Shown one piece after another: positions 51,056 through 60,224 of a DNA stretch of 64,000 bases. Numbering within the stretch: position 1 is the stretch's first letter; each line of letters starts with the position of its first letter. The translations under genes and the position numbers were made by a program. Origin of the DNA: Rugosimonospora africana (lineage in GTDB: Bacteria; Actinomycetota; Actinomycetes; Mycobacteriales; Micromonosporaceae); assembly GCF_016862975.1 (NCBI RefSeq), contig NZ_BONZ01000036.1, positions 62,001 through 126,000 on the forward strand. The letters are read 5' to 3'. The notes under the pieces are model-generated. The model ran no database searches. It was not told the origin of the DNA and saw only the letters and a program-made list of their open reading frames with translations.

Positions 51056-52582
51056 ATGTCGTTGACCCTGTCCCGCCCTTCCGCGCCGCCGGTGCCCGCT
51101 GTGCCGCCGCGTTCCGTGCCGCCTGCGGGCGCCGTCGCGGCCGTGCCCGCTACCGCGGCTCCGATGGCCGAGCGGGTCGCCGCGCCGTCGCCGGCAGCCA
51201 CACCGGCCGATACGGCGTCGGCTCTGTCGGCCGCGCCGGGCGCCGGCCTGACCGAGGCCGGCGCCGGATCGGGGGCGGACGGTGTCGCGCCCGCTGCCCT
51301 GCCCGGCCTCGCCGTGCTCGGCGACCAGTTGCCGGTCACCCTCGCCGACGGCCGCACGGTCGACTACGCCAACCTCGACTACGCGGCCACCGCGCCGTGC
51401 CTGTCCGCCGTGGCCGACGCGGTCAACGAACTGCTGCCCTGGCACGCCAGCGTGCACCGGGGCGCGGGAGCGGCCTCGCGCCGCTGCACGCTGGCCTACG
51501 AGCGGGCTCGGCAGAGCGTCGCCGACTTCCTCGACGCCCGCCCCGACGACCACGTCATCTTCACCCGCAACACGACCGACGCGCTCAACCTGCTCGCCCG
51601 GGCGCTGCCGGAACAGACCACGGTGGTCGGCTGGGCCGGCGAACACCACGCCAACCTGCTGCCCTGGCCCAGGTTCGTCCGGCTGCCGGTACCCGACTCA
51701 CCCGACGCCGCGCTGCGGTCGCTGGCCGCCGCGCTGGCGGTCCTCTGTGCACCAGTCCGGCCCGGCGCGCCTGGTGCCGCGTCAGGACCCGGATCAGTCG
51801 CTGGTCCTGTGCTCGTCGCGGTCACCGGGGCGTCGAACGTCACCGGCGAGGTCTGGCCGGTCGAGCGGCTCGCCGCGGTGGCTCACCGGTACGGGGCGCG
51901 GATCGCGGTCGACGCCGCCCAACTGGCGGTGCACCGGCCGGTGTCGTTGCGCGAGTCCGGAGTGGACTATGTGGCGTTGTCCGGGCACAAGCTCTACGCG
52001 CCGTTCGGCGCGGGCGTGCTCGCCGGACGGGCCGACTGGCTGGACGCCGCCCCGCCATACCTCGCCGGTGGCGGCGCGACCGAGCACGTCGGCGACGCGA
52101 CCCACGACGTCCGGTGGCACACCGGGCCCGCCCGGCACGAGGCCGGCACGCCGAACCTGCTCGGCGCGGTGGCCCTCGCCACGGCGTGTGAGCGCATCGC
52201 GGCCGCCGACCGGCGCGCGATCGACGAGCGGGAGCAGGTGCTGCTGCGCCGGCTGCGCGACGGGCTGGCGCAGCTGCCCCGGGTCGCCGAGCTGCGCGCG
52301 TTCGCGGCCGACCACGACCGGGTCGGCATCGTGAGCTTCGCCGTCGCGGGCGTGCCGGCCTCCGCGGTCTCCGAGCACCTGGCCAACCGGTACGGCATCG
52401 GAGTGCGCGACGGCCTGTTCTGCGCGCACCCGCTCGGTCGCCGGCTGCTGGGGGAGGCGTCCGCCCGGCTGGGCCTGCCGCTGGGCGGCACCGCGGTCCG
52501 GGCGAGCATCGGTCTCGGTACCACGCCGGAGCACGTGGACCGGCTTCTGGCCGGGCTGCGCGAGCTGGTCGACGCGGGCTGA
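51056..52582 (+). CDS. Class-V aminotransferase-fold PLP enzyme (cysteine desulfurase-like) under SAM-IV control
   Basis: This 508-residue protein starts at ATG 51056 behind ggaggaga. The first 90 residues are an unusual Ala/Pro-rich extension. The PLP domain then shows YANLDYAATAP, HASVHRGAGAASRRC, VIFTRNTTDALNLLARAL, DAAQ, the Schiff-base lysine in LSGHKLYAPFG and GIGVRDGLFCAHPL near the end. This is the NifS/SufS-like fold. Sulfur or selenium removal from cysteine derivatives is likely, and the SAM riboswitch ties it to sulfur amino-acid metabolism. Residues about 230-248 are encoded by a copy of the 54-bp dispersed repeat, an insertion in a loop. Confidence 0.92.
   Translation: MSLTLSRPSAPPVPAVPPRSVPPAGAVAAVPATAAPMAERVAAPSPAATPADTASALSAAPGAGLTEAGAGSGADGVAPAALPGLAVLGDQLPVTLADGRTVDYANLDYAATAPCLSAVADAVNELLPWHASVHRGAGAASRRCTLAYERARQSVADFLDARPDDHVIFTRNTTDALNLLARALPEQTTVVGWAGEHHANLLPWPRFVRLPVPDSPDAALRSLAAALAVLCAPVRPGAPGAASGPGSVAGPVLVAVTGASNVTGEVWPVERLAAVAHRYGARIAVDAAQLAVHRPVSLRESGVDYVALSGHKLYAPFGAGVLAGRADWLDAAPPYLAGGGATEHVGDATHDVRWHTGPARHEAGTPNLLGAVALATACERIAAADRRAIDEREQVLLRRLRDGLAQLPRVAELRAFAADHDRVGIVSFAVAGVPASAVSEHLANRYGIGVRDGLFCAHPLGRRLLGEASARLGLPLGGTAVRASIGLGTTPEHVDRLLAGLRELVDAG
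51746..51799 (-). repeat. 54-bp dispersed repeat, copy 3 (inverted)
   Basis: On the minus strand this matches copy 1 at 44 of the first 50 bases (starts CGACTGATCCGGGTC). It is in frame inside the aminotransferase gene. Confidence 0.85.
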
Positions 52583-53064
52583 CTCCGTGCCCGGCACCGG
52601 GCGCGGGAATGTTCGCACACCGGCGGGGCTCGCGCCAGAGCACGAACCCGCCGCGAGTTGTGGCGCGGCGGCGCTGGCCGGCCGTCCGATCGTGACGGGT
52701 GGCCGGCGACACCGATCCGTGCGGACGCACCCAGGTCCGGCTGCCGACCGCCGGCGGGTGCGCTCGACGACGGTGGTACGGCACACCCGGCGCTACGGTT
52801 TCCGTGACCGGGCGACGCTCGTCGACCGGCCGGGTACCGGCGGCTCCGGCCGTCCTGGCGTGGCCGGTGGCAGCACCGGCCGCCCGGGTGTGCGCCACCA
52901 CCGCCCGATCCTGTCGGCGGTCGACCGGTTGTCCCGATACCGGCATCCGGGCAGCCAGGGGCCTCGATGCGGTACCGCTTCCGACAGTCGCTCCGATCAA
53001 TGTGGACAGTGCCGCGATCGCCGGCCCGCCAACGACCGCGGCGTACGGGACCGAAGCTGTCGCC
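52583..53064. other. 482-base intergenic stretch, no supported gene
   Basis: Between the convergent aminotransferase and CocE-type genes. Frames crossing it (for instance 52699-53085 on the plus strand) have Arg/Thr-rich, unfamily-like products and no ribosome site. A small GCCCGG/CCGGGC hairpin at 52589-52602 may end the aminotransferase transcript. It may be decayed coding DNA. Confidence 0.5.
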
Positions 53065-54573
53065 CTACCGCGTCACCGGCAGTAGGATCCTCGAACCGGC
53101 GTGGACGGTCCGCAACGTCCCCGACGAGTCGGGGTTCAGGCTCCAACGGGGAAAGCAACTCGAGGTCACCTGGACCCGGATGCGGTGCCCGGCCAGGAAT
53201 GTGTGCGCGGTCGACCACAGATCGACGGTATGTTCGCCGGACCTCCTCCGGGTCGAGCCGGTGGGCTCGCGGATGCGCAGCATGCCGTCGGTGACGTTGC
53301 GGGACACCCCATCGGAGTCGACGTCGCAGAGCCGGACCACCCAGTCGGCTGGAGCCACGCCGGAGGACGCGACGATGGTCGCCGTGACCCGGCCGATTAC
53401 CTCGATCGGCCGATCCAGCGGGGCGCCGGTGTAGGTGAGCACGTCCGGCCTGCGCTCCACGAGCGCCTGGTCGATCGGGCCCGCCGGGTAGCCGGCCGTC
53501 ATCAGCAGCGGGCCGCCGAGGGCCGGCACAGGGTCCGCCGCGTCGTACCGGAGTTCCGTAGCCGGCTCGCCCGCCGGCGGCGGTGCCTCGGTCAGTTCAC
53601 CGCCGGACCGCAGGTACCAGACGGTCGGCGTAGACGGCGGCGGCCAGCCGGGCAACGTGTGCCACCGGCCGGTACCCATGACAAACACCAGTACCGACGG
53701 CGGCCCGGGGCGCCGCAACCAGTCCAGCGCGATACCGCGCACGCCGATCGCGCCTGCCGCGGCGTGGTCGCCGAAGTCCACCTCGCCGACCCGCCCGCTC
53801 TGGTTGTTGTGTGACCACGGCCCGACGATGAGCGCGTCGGTGTCCGACCGGTAGTTGTCCAGGCTGCCTTGCAGGAAGGAGTCGTACCAGCCGGCCACGA
53901 TCAGGGCCGGGACACCGCCCCGGCCGGCCTGCGTGGGCGGTACCGGACGCGGCAGGCGCAGGCGGTCCACGACGGACGGATCCCAGAACCTGTCCGAGTT
54001 CAGCGCCTCGGTCAGCTCGCCCGCGTCGACACCGCGCCGCCGCAGCACGTCGTACCCGAGACCCAGCGTCCACTGCCCGATGAGCCCCAACTCCTCGGCG
54101 CCGCCCCGGGCGGTCAGCCCGTCCGAGGGATCCGACCAGGTGAAGGCGGGCACGGCGGCCACCAGTTCCGGCGGCGCGGCGGCCATCGCCGCCCACTGCG
54201 TGTACCCGAGGTAGCTCGGCCCGTACATGCCGACGCGCCCGTCCGCTCCGGGTAGCCGCGCGGCCCACCGGACCGAGTCGTACCCGTCCTCGCGCTCGTG
54301 GAGCAGCGGCACCCACTCGCCGCCCGACGCGTACCGGCCCCGCACATCCTGTACCGCGACGGCGAACCCCGCGCGGGCGGCGCCGGGCGGGTCGAGCACG
54401 TCGAGGATGCCCGGATCCCGCTTGTCGTACGGGGTGCGCACCAGCAGCGTCGGCCACGGGCCGCCGCCGGCCGGCCGGTATACGTCGGCACGCAGCACCG
54501 TGCCGTCGCGCATGGTCGCCTCGACATCGACCTCGACGTCGACCTCACCGTGGGCCCGTTCGGCCGAGTTCAC
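53065..54573 (-). CDS. CocE/NonD-type hydrolase (S15 fold)
   Basis: This 502-residue protein starts at GTG 54573 (gggaggt upstream). The alpha/beta-hydrolase domain has S120 in GMYGPSYLGY, the acid in VAGWYDSFLQG and His in IVGPWSHNN. A C-terminal jelly-roll (about 330-502) matches the X-Pro dipeptidyl-peptidase C-terminal domain (SVLVFVMGTGRWHTLPGWPPP, then HTVDLWSTAHTFLAGHRIRVQVTSS). There is no signal peptide. Members hydrolyse esters, beta-lactams or X-Pro peptides; the substrate is unknown. It is transcribed after the GH95-like gene, 50 bases apart, and may be co-expressed. Confidence 0.92.
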   Translation of the reverse strand: MNSAERAHGEVDVEVDVEATMRDGTVLRADVYRPAGGGPWPTLLVRTPYDKRDPGILDVLDPPGAARAGFAVAVQDVRGRYASGGEWVPLLHEREDGYDSVRWAARLPGADGRVGMYGPSYLGYTQWAAMAAAPPELVAAVPAFTWSDPSDGLTARGGAEELGLIGQWTLGLGYDVLRRRGVDAGELTEALNSDRFWDPSVVDRLRLPRPVPPTQAGRGGVPALIVAGWYDSFLQGSLDNYRSDTDALIVGPWSHNNQSGRVGEVDFGDHAAAGAIGVRGIALDWLRRPGPPSVLVFVMGTGRWHTLPGWPPPSTPTVWYLRSGGELTEAPPPAGEPATELRYDAADPVPALGGPLLMTAGYPAGPIDQALVERRPDVLTYTGAPLDRPIEVIGRVTATIVASSGVAPADWVVRLCDVDSDGVSRNVTDGMLRIREPTGSTRRRSGEHTVDLWSTAHTFLAGHRIRVQVTSSCFPRWSLNPDSSGTLRTVHAGSRILLPVTR

Positions 54574-54623
54574 TTGTGACCTCCCGGGCCCGCGTCGCCG
54601 GCGATTCAGCTGAACGAGTCGGT

Positions 54624-57518
54624 TCAGGCGATGGAGATGTCGTCGACGTAGCCCCGGTACCCGCCGGAGCCGCCTGGCTGGTCGTACCCGATCAGGATCC
54701 GGTTGACCTGCTTGTCGGCGTCGTGCGCGGCCAGATTGATTGTGACGTGGTTCCACGCGTCGAGGGTCAGGTGCCCGCACTGGTGGGCCGGGTGGGCGAG
54801 GTTGCCGTTCTGGTCGGTGGCGCCCGAGTCGCGCAGCGTACTGCCGTCGGTGAAGATGAGGTCGACGGCCGCGCAGGTGCTGTTCGTCGAGCCGGCCGTC
54901 ACGTACGGCGTCGTGGCGTTGCTCTGCGGATAGATCCAGTAGCTGAGTGTCTTGCTGGTGCCGATGGCGAGCGGGCTGGCGCTCAGGTCGAACACCTTGA
55001 GGTACGCGTGCGCGCTGCCGCCCTGCGCCGACCCGGAGTACATCAGGGCGCTCGAACCGGAGTGGACCGTCTCACCGCTGCGGGTACTGGCCTCCGGTCC
55101 GGACAGGCCACAGCACAGTCCGGTGACGGCGGACACTCCACCGCCGGTGGAGTCCACCGTGTCGGTCCAGGTGGGCTGCGGGTTGCCCGATTCGAACCCC
55201 GAACTGAACGTGCTGCTGGTGGGGCCGCTGCCGCCGCCCAGCGGCTGGCTCAGTTCCTGCTGGATGGCGGACAGCGGGGTACCGGCCGGGGCCAGGTCGA
55301 TGGTCTCGTTGACGGCGGTGCCGATCGTGATTTTCGTGCCGGACAGGGTGCCCGCGTCGGTACCGTTGCGGTACAGCTCGATGCCGTGCCCCGGCCACGG
55401 GTTGGTGAACGTGTAGTTGCCGCCCCTCTGGCTGACCACGCGCACGTACTGGACGGCGTTGCCGGCGATGCTGCTGGAGACCAGGAAGTCACCGTAGGCG
55501 AGCAGGTCGCCGAACTTGCCGTTGGTGCCGGCGGGCCAGTCGGGGAACACCTTGACGTCGTTCTGGAAGGACTGCAGCAGCATCTCGTCCAGCCCGGAGG
55601 TGACGACGTTGAGGTTCTCGATGCCGCCGCCGCCGTGGTGGACGGCCAGGTTCGGGTAGCTGTTCGCGGTGGCCTCGGTGTCGAGGTTGGACAGGATGGT
55701 CGACGGGTTGTAGCCGACCCGGGCCGCGGCGGCGTAGAAGGTACCGGGCGCGTTGTCGCCGTGCCACCGGGCCAGTTGGTCGACCGTGTTCCGGGCGGTC
55801 TGCTGAAGGCCCGGGTCGCTGTCCAGCCCGACCTGGCTGCCCGGGTACACCGCCTGGATGGCGATGTCGTTGCCGTCGTTGACCCAGTCCGTGCCGACCG
55901 ACGTCTCCCGGAACACGCTCTGGTTGTTGCGCGTCATCGTGGGCAGCGGTGCCAGATGCGCGTTGATGTCCTGCCAGGTGGCGCGCGTCGAGGGGTCCTG
56001 GTTCAGCGCGGTGCTGATGTCGATGAGACCCTGGAACAGCAGGTGCACCAGGCCGAGCGAGAGGATGCTGTTGGTCTGCGGGTACGCGTTGTCCTCCTGC
56101 GGCGCGTCGTTGGTGATGTTGTACGTACCCGACGAGTCCCGCGTGAGGTAGTTCTGCCAGAACAGGCCGACCTGCTTGAGGAACGGGTACACCGTGCCGG
56201 CGTACGAGGTGTCCCGGGTGTACTCGTACCGCATGACCATGTCGCTGGCGAGGTTTGCCGCGTTCGACTTCTGGTTGTGCAGGTTGGTGTCGGCGCTGGT
56301 GCCCTTGGGGGAGATGCCCACCGGGTACAGCACGCCGCTGAACCCGTTCTGTGCGGCCAGCGCCTGCCCGGCTGGCATCCAGTCCAGTACCGCCTGGTCG
56401 TACGCGGCCATCTGGTCGACGTGGTTGGTCGACAACGCGGCGTAGAACGGCGTCTCGTAGTTGTAGTTGGTGTGGTAGTCGCCGTTCCAGTTCATCGCGC
56501 CGGTGATCCAGTTACCCCACAGCCCGGGCGCGTACTTGCCCGGCCGGGACACACAGCCGAGCAGGTACAGCGAGCCGTACCAGCTCCTCTCGACGGCCTT
56601 GTCCGGGAGCTCGACATAGGAACGCGACCAGTAACTTTGCCACCAGCCCTGGTGTGTCGAGTTGAGACTGTTCACTGTGGACTGGGTGAGCGAGCTGACC
56701 AGCGACACGGCGGCCGACTGGTACGAAGAGGTGTCGATGCTGCTGGAGATCCCGGCCACGAACGTGTACGTGACGCCGGGCTGGAGGGTCACGCCGATCT
56801 GGTTGCCCGAGATGGTGGACGTCCCGCCGATGATCCGGGCGGCCACCCGGGCCTGGGGACTGCCGTCCGCCGAGACGTCGGCGGACAGCACCCCGCCGCT
56901 GGACGAGACACCGGGCGCGCCGCCCGAGCCGTTCTGCAGGGAGATGGTGGCCGCCTTGGTGGTGCCGCCGGACAGCGCGATCGACGTGACGAAGAGGTTC
57001 TCGGTCGCGGAAACCCAACTCGTGGTGGAGATCGTGGATCCGCTGAGCGTGTACGTGCCCTGAACAGCCGCGTGCGCGATGTCCTGGACGACGTGGTAGC
57101 TGGCGCCGGACATCCCGGGTACGGCCAGCACGATGCGGCCCAGCGGCCGGATGGCGTGCGAACTGGCGGAGAAGAAGTCGTTCTTCCCCAGGTAGAACGC
57201 CTGGTTGGTGATGGAGCCGCCGACCGCCACGCCGACGTCGCCATTGCCCATCAGCGGGGCGTCGACCGTACCGCCGCTGGTCAGGTTGGTGGGCGGGGAA
57301 CCCCAGACCCCCTGGTACTGCTGGACGATGCGCATGGCCTGTGTCGCGGTGACTGAGTCGGCCGCGGCGGGCCGCTCGCCGGCGACGGTGAGCACGGCGC
57401 AGACCAGCAACGCCGCGGCGGCCGCGCCGCCCGAGCGGAGGGCGACTGGTCGGGGTCGTCGCGTGGCGCCGGACGCGCCGGGCCAGACGGGTCGGAGTCT
57501 CGTGAGCCTCGTGGACAC
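54624..57518 (-). CDS. Secreted GH95-like glycoside hydrolase with C-terminal binding domain
   Basis: This 964-residue protein starts at GTG 57518, which has aaggaagg upstream; an ATG at 57587 would run through a palindrome. The long Arg-rich signal peptide (to ERPAAADS) contains a copy of the 54-bp repeat. An N-terminal beta-sandwich (QGVWGSPPTNLTSGGTVDAPLMGNGDVGVAVGG, DUF5703-like) leads into an (alpha/alpha)6 barrel with NWNGDYHTNYNYETPFYAAL, the GH95-type landmark. From about residue 760 a linker and a beta-sandwich (SSGFESGNPQPTWTDT to GYVDDISIA) form a carbohydrate-binding-like module. It probably removes fucose, galactose or a related sugar from plant polysaccharide outside the cell. 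Confidence 0.88.
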   Translation of the reverse strand: MSTRLTRLRPVWPGASGATRRPRPVALRSGGAAAAALLVCAVLTVAGERPAAADSVTATQAMRIVQQYQGVWGSPPTNLTSGGTVDAPLMGNGDVGVAVGGSITNQAFYLGKNDFFSASSHAIRPLGRIVLAVPGMSGASYHVVQDIAHAAVQGTYTLSGSTISTTSWVSATENLFVTSIALSGGTTKAATISLQNGSGGAPGVSSSGGVLSADVSADGSPQARVAARIIGGTSTISGNQIGVTLQPGVTYTFVAGISSSIDTSSYQSAAVSLVSSLTQSTVNSLNSTHQGWWQSYWSRSYVELPDKAVERSWYGSLYLLGCVSRPGKYAPGLWGNWITGAMNWNGDYHTNYNYETPFYAALSTNHVDQMAAYDQAVLDWMPAGQALAAQNGFSGVLYPVGISPKGTSADTNLHNQKSNAANLASDMVMRYEYTRDTSYAGTVYPFLKQVGLFWQNYLTRDSSGTYNITNDAPQEDNAYPQTNSILSLGLVHLLFQGLIDISTALNQDPSTRATWQDINAHLAPLPTMTRNNQSVFRETSVGTDWVNDGNDIAIQAVYPGSQVGLDSDPGLQQTARNTVDQLARWHGDNAPGTFYAAAARVGYNPSTILSNLDTEATANSYPNLAVHHGGGGIENLNVVTSGLDEMLLQSFQNDVKVFPDWPAGTNGKFGDLLAYGDFLVSSSIAGNAVQYVRVVSQRGGNYTFTNPWPGHGIELYRNGTDAGTLSGTKITIGTAVNETIDLAPAGTPLSAIQQELSQPLGGGSGPTSSTFSSGFESGNPQPTWTDTVDSTGGGVSAVTGLCCGLSGPEASTRSGETVHSGSSALMYSGSAQGGSAHAYLKVFDLSASPLAIGTSKTLSYWIYPQSNATTPYVTAGSTNSTCAAVDLIFTDGSTLRDSGATDQNGNLAHPAHQCGHLTLDAWNHVTINLAAHDADKQVNRILIGYDQPGGSGGYRGYVDDISIA
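57443..57496 (+). repeat. 54-bp dispersed repeat, copy 4
   Basis: Matches copy 1 at 47 of 54 bases. It lies in the signal-peptide coding region of the GH95-like gene and keeps its frame. Confidence 0.85.
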
Positions 57519-57564
57519 GCTGCCTTCCTTTCGGACTCTCGCCGCGGAGGCCCCGTGCCGAGTG

Positions 57565-57581
57565 CAGACATCGGATGTCTG
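57565..57581. promoter_or_regulatory. Palindrome in the leader of the GH95-like gene
   Basis: CAGACATC-G-GATGTCTG is a perfect 17-bp inverted repeat 47 bases upstream of the GTG start. It differs from the LacI-type palindrome at 58852, so a second regulator or an RNA hairpin is possible. Confidence 0.55.
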
Positions 57582-57715
57582 TACCATCTCTCGCCCTTAC
57601 TGTGGCGACAATTTGGCTCAGGGCAGCGGCTGTGATGAGTGGGACGGATTGAAACAGAGGCAAACGTAGGATGTAAGAGGCATTGATAGACGTTGATCAG
57701 ACGGTTGTCAAGGGG

Positions 57716-58744
57716 CTACGGTGCCAGCTCCCCGGAACCGCGGGGGATGAGTGTCGTCGGTACGGTGACCGTCTGCACCGGCCGGGACGGGTCCGCCGCG
57801 CGCGCCTGGAACAGGTCTATCGCCGTACGCCCGATCTCCGCCTCGCCCTGAGCGACCACGGTGAGCCCCGGCCGCAGCAGATCCGCCAGCGCGAAGTCGT
57901 CGAACCCGACCAGCGCGATGCTGCCGAAGTCACCGCCCAGTTGGCGGATCACCGCGACTGTGGTGGAGGCGTTGCCGGTCAGGATCGCGGTGGCCGGCTC
58001 CGGGTCGGAGCGCAGCCGGTTCAGTGCCGCCGCGATCCGGGCCGGATCGATGGGCCCGGGGTGAACCATGCCGGTGGCGGCGGAGCAATGCGCGCGCAGG
58101 CACTCGTGGAACGCCACCGCACGTTCGTGGCCGGTGTAGATGCGCTCGTCGTCGCCGATGTATCCGATGCGCCGGTGCCCCTGACGTACCAGGTGTTCGA
58201 ACGCGAGGGCGATGCCACCCCGGTTGTCGCTCAGCACGGTGTCCACCTCGACGCCGGTGGCCGGCCGGTCGAAGGCCACGACGGGCATCCCCGAGTCGAT
58301 CTCCGGCTGGAGGTACCCGTGGTTCTCCGCGATCGGCTCGATGATGATGCCGTCCATCCGGCGGCGGCACATCGACACGACCGCCTCGCGCTCGCGCTCC
58401 TCGTCGTCCTCGGTGGACATCGCGACCACGGTCAATCCGGCCGCCCGCGCGGACTCGTCGACCGCGCGGAGCACGGGGTGCGCGTCGGAGATGTTGCGCA
58501 CCGCCGCGCCGATCGTGCGGGTGCGGCCGCTGCGCAGTTGCCGCGCGCGCTCGTCGGGCTGCCAGTCGAGCGTCTCGATGGCTCGCCGGATCCGGTCGGC
58601 GAAGTCCTCGCCGACGGTCGCGTCGCCGTTGACGAAGCGCGACACGGTCCGCAGTGCGACTCCGGCCTCCCGTGCGACGTCCGCCATCGTTGGCCTGCGC
58701 GGCTGCGGGCGACCGTGGTTGCTGAGGGAACCGGCTCGGACCAC
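57716..58744 (-). CDS. LacI-family regulator of the sugar locus
   Basis: This 342-residue protein starts at GTG 58744 (gaggaag upstream), or at ATG 58687 without the short tail. The LacI helix-turn-helix is at residues about 20-45 (TMADVAREAGVALRTVSRFVNG), with a hinge helix (DERARQLRSGRTRTIG) and a periplasmic-binding-protein-like effector domain (about 75-335, VSDNRGG-type segment LSDNRGGIALAFEHLV). It lies between the secreted GH95-like gene and the divergent CUT1 operon and most likely binds the perfect palindrome just upstream of that operon. The inducer should be the imported sugar. Confidence 0.95.
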   Translation of the reverse strand: MVRAGSLSNHGRPQPRRPTMADVAREAGVALRTVSRFVNGDATVGEDFADRIRRAIETLDWQPDERARQLRSGRTRTIGAAVRNISDAHPVLRAVDESARAAGLTVVAMSTEDDEEREREAVVSMCRRRMDGIIIEPIAENHGYLQPEIDSGMPVVAFDRPATGVEVDTVLSDNRGGIALAFEHLVRQGHRRIGYIGDDERIYTGHERAVAFHECLRAHCSAATGMVHPGPIDPARIAAALNRLRSDPEPATAILTGNASTTVAVIRQLGGDFGSIALVGFDDFALADLLRPGLTVVAQGEAEIGRTAIDLFQARAADPSRPVQTVTVPTTLIPRGSGELAP

Positions 58745-58817
58745 TCCACTTCCTCTCGCTCAGTGGTTCACGGTGGGATGGCGGCGGGCCGAGATTGGTT
58801 TGTGACCGCCCGAAGGC

Positions 58818-58845
58818 TTGACACGCCGTCGCGAAACCTTACTGT
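58818..58845 (+). promoter_or_regulatory. Promoter of the CUT1 operon
   Basis: TTGACA at 58818-58823, 16 bases, then TACTGT at 58840-58845. The palindrome begins seven bases after the -10, at the expected start of transcription. Confidence 0.6.
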
Positions 58846-58851
58846 AACTCC

Positions 58852-58869
58852 CGAGATAACGTTATCTCG
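58852..58869. promoter_or_regulatory. LacI-type operator of the CUT1 operon
   Basis: CGAGATAACGTTATCTCG is a perfect 18-bp palindrome with the central CG typical of LacI sites, placed at the transcription start of the transporter operon and next to the divergent lacI-type gene. Confidence 0.85.
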
Positions 58870-58944
58870 TTGCGCCGGCCAGGTAAATGCCTGCGGCGTC
58901 GATGCCCGAATAGTCCCCGCCCCACCGGACCCGAAAGGACGGCC

Positions 58945-60216
58945 ATGTTCCGACGGTGTCTCACCGCGGCAGCGGCCGTCAGTCTCCTGCTCCTCGCGGC
59001 GTGTTCGAGTTCGCCGTCCTCGAGCGGGGCTGATGGCAAAGTCACGCTGACCTACCTGACCTTCAACACCCCGTCGCTGACGCCCACCTTCTGGAAGAAC
59101 TCGATCGCCGCCGCGCAGAAGTCGGTACCCGGCGTGACCATCAAGCAGGTGGTGGCTCCGAACACCGACCGCGACTCGTACGCCAAGCAGCTGAAAGCGT
59201 CCGGCCAGTTCCCGGACCTGCTGCAGTCCATCACGCCGTCGCAGTACACCAGCGCCAACCTGCTCCAGCCGTACGACCAGTCCTGGATCGACGCGAACTT
59301 CCTGCTGCCGCAGGGCAATGCCATCAAGGGCAAGGTATACATCCCGCCGACCAACTCGCAGATCATCCCGCTGGTCTTCTATAACAAGCAGCTGTTTGCC
59401 AGGGCCGGCGTGCAGCCGCCGAAGACGTGGGCGGACTTCCTGGCGGTGTGCGCCAAGCTGAAGTCGGCAGGCGTCACGCCGATCGAACTCGGCGGCAACG
59501 ACCCGTTCGCCGCAGCCGTCCCGCTGACCGGTGCGATCAGCGCCGACGTTTTGGGCAAGGACCCGAAGTGGCTGCAGGAGCGGTACGCCGGCACGGTGAA
59601 GTTCGCCGATGCCAACGTGGTTGCCGCGGCGACGAAGATGCGCACCCTCGTCAGCGACGGCTACTTCGAGAAGGGCGCGCTGAACGTGAGCTACGCCGAC
59701 TCCATCACCCAGTTCAACGACGGCAAGGCGGCCATGTACCCGATGGGGAGCTGGTACCTCGGCTCCGTGCCGAAGGACGCCTGGGACAACATCGGGGTGT
59801 TCCCGTGGCCGACCGACGACGGCTCGGTGGTCGTACCGTTCGCCGTGGGAGGCTCGATGGCCATCAGCACCCACGCGCCGGACATCAAGGCGGCCACCGC
59901 GTTCGCCGAGTCGTGGTCGCTGTCCCCGGACAACCTCAAGGCACTCATCGAGGGAGACGGCGCGTTCCCGATGCTCAAGGGCAAGACGCTCGCCGACTAC
60001 AAGGTGAACGTGAGCCCGGTCTTCACCGACTCATACGGCTACGTGACCCAGACGAACAACAAGGTGAGCTCGATCGGTTGGGCTACCAACGACGACGCCA
60101 TGCCTGGGTCGCTGAACAACGACTTCTACGCCGCGGCGCAGGCGCTGTTCAACACCGCCGACGTGGCGGGCCAGATGAAGAAGCTCGACAGCGCCTGGAA
60201 CACGGCCAGCAAGTGA
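58945..60216 (+). CDS. CUT1 sugar ABC transporter, binding lipoprotein
   Basis: This 423-residue protein starts at ATG 58945 (aaagga upstream). The signal ends LLLLAACSS, a clear lipobox. The mature part is an extracellular solute-binding protein family 1 fold: VTLTYLTFNTPSLTPTFW, IPLVFYNKQLFARAGVQPPKTWADFLAVC and GKAAMYPMGSWYLG are typical segments. It binds an oligosaccharide. A perfect 14-bp hairpin directly follows its stop, suggesting higher expression than the permeases. Confidence 0.94.
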   Translation: MFRRCLTAAAAVSLLLLAACSSSPSSSGADGKVTLTYLTFNTPSLTPTFWKNSIAAAQKSVPGVTIKQVVAPNTDRDSYAKQLKASGQFPDLLQSITPSQYTSANLLQPYDQSWIDANFLLPQGNAIKGKVYIPPTNSQIIPLVFYNKQLFARAGVQPPKTWADFLAVCAKLKSAGVTPIELGGNDPFAAAVPLTGAISADVLGKDPKWLQERYAGTVKFADANVVAAATKMRTLVSDGYFEKGALNVSYADSITQFNDGKAAMYPMGSWYLGSVPKDAWDNIGVFPWPTDDGSVVVPFAVGGSMAISTHAPDIKAATAFAESWSLSPDNLKALIEGDGAFPMLKGKTLADYKVNVSPVFTDSYGYVTQTNNKVSSIGWATNDDAMPGSLNNDFYAAAQALFNTADVAGQMKKLDSAWNTASK

Positions 60217-60224
60217 CGATCGCG

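Noticed and set aside
52699-53085. Possible gene in the 52.6-53.1 kb gap
   Set aside because: No ribosome site, Thr/Arg-rich product, overlap with the end of the CocE-type gene.
57716-58744. Idea that the local LacI protein binds the TGTGARCGYTAACA sites at 7 and 23 kb
   Set aside because: Its own adjacent operator is a different palindrome (CGAGATAACGTTATCTCG), so another LacI protein is more likely.
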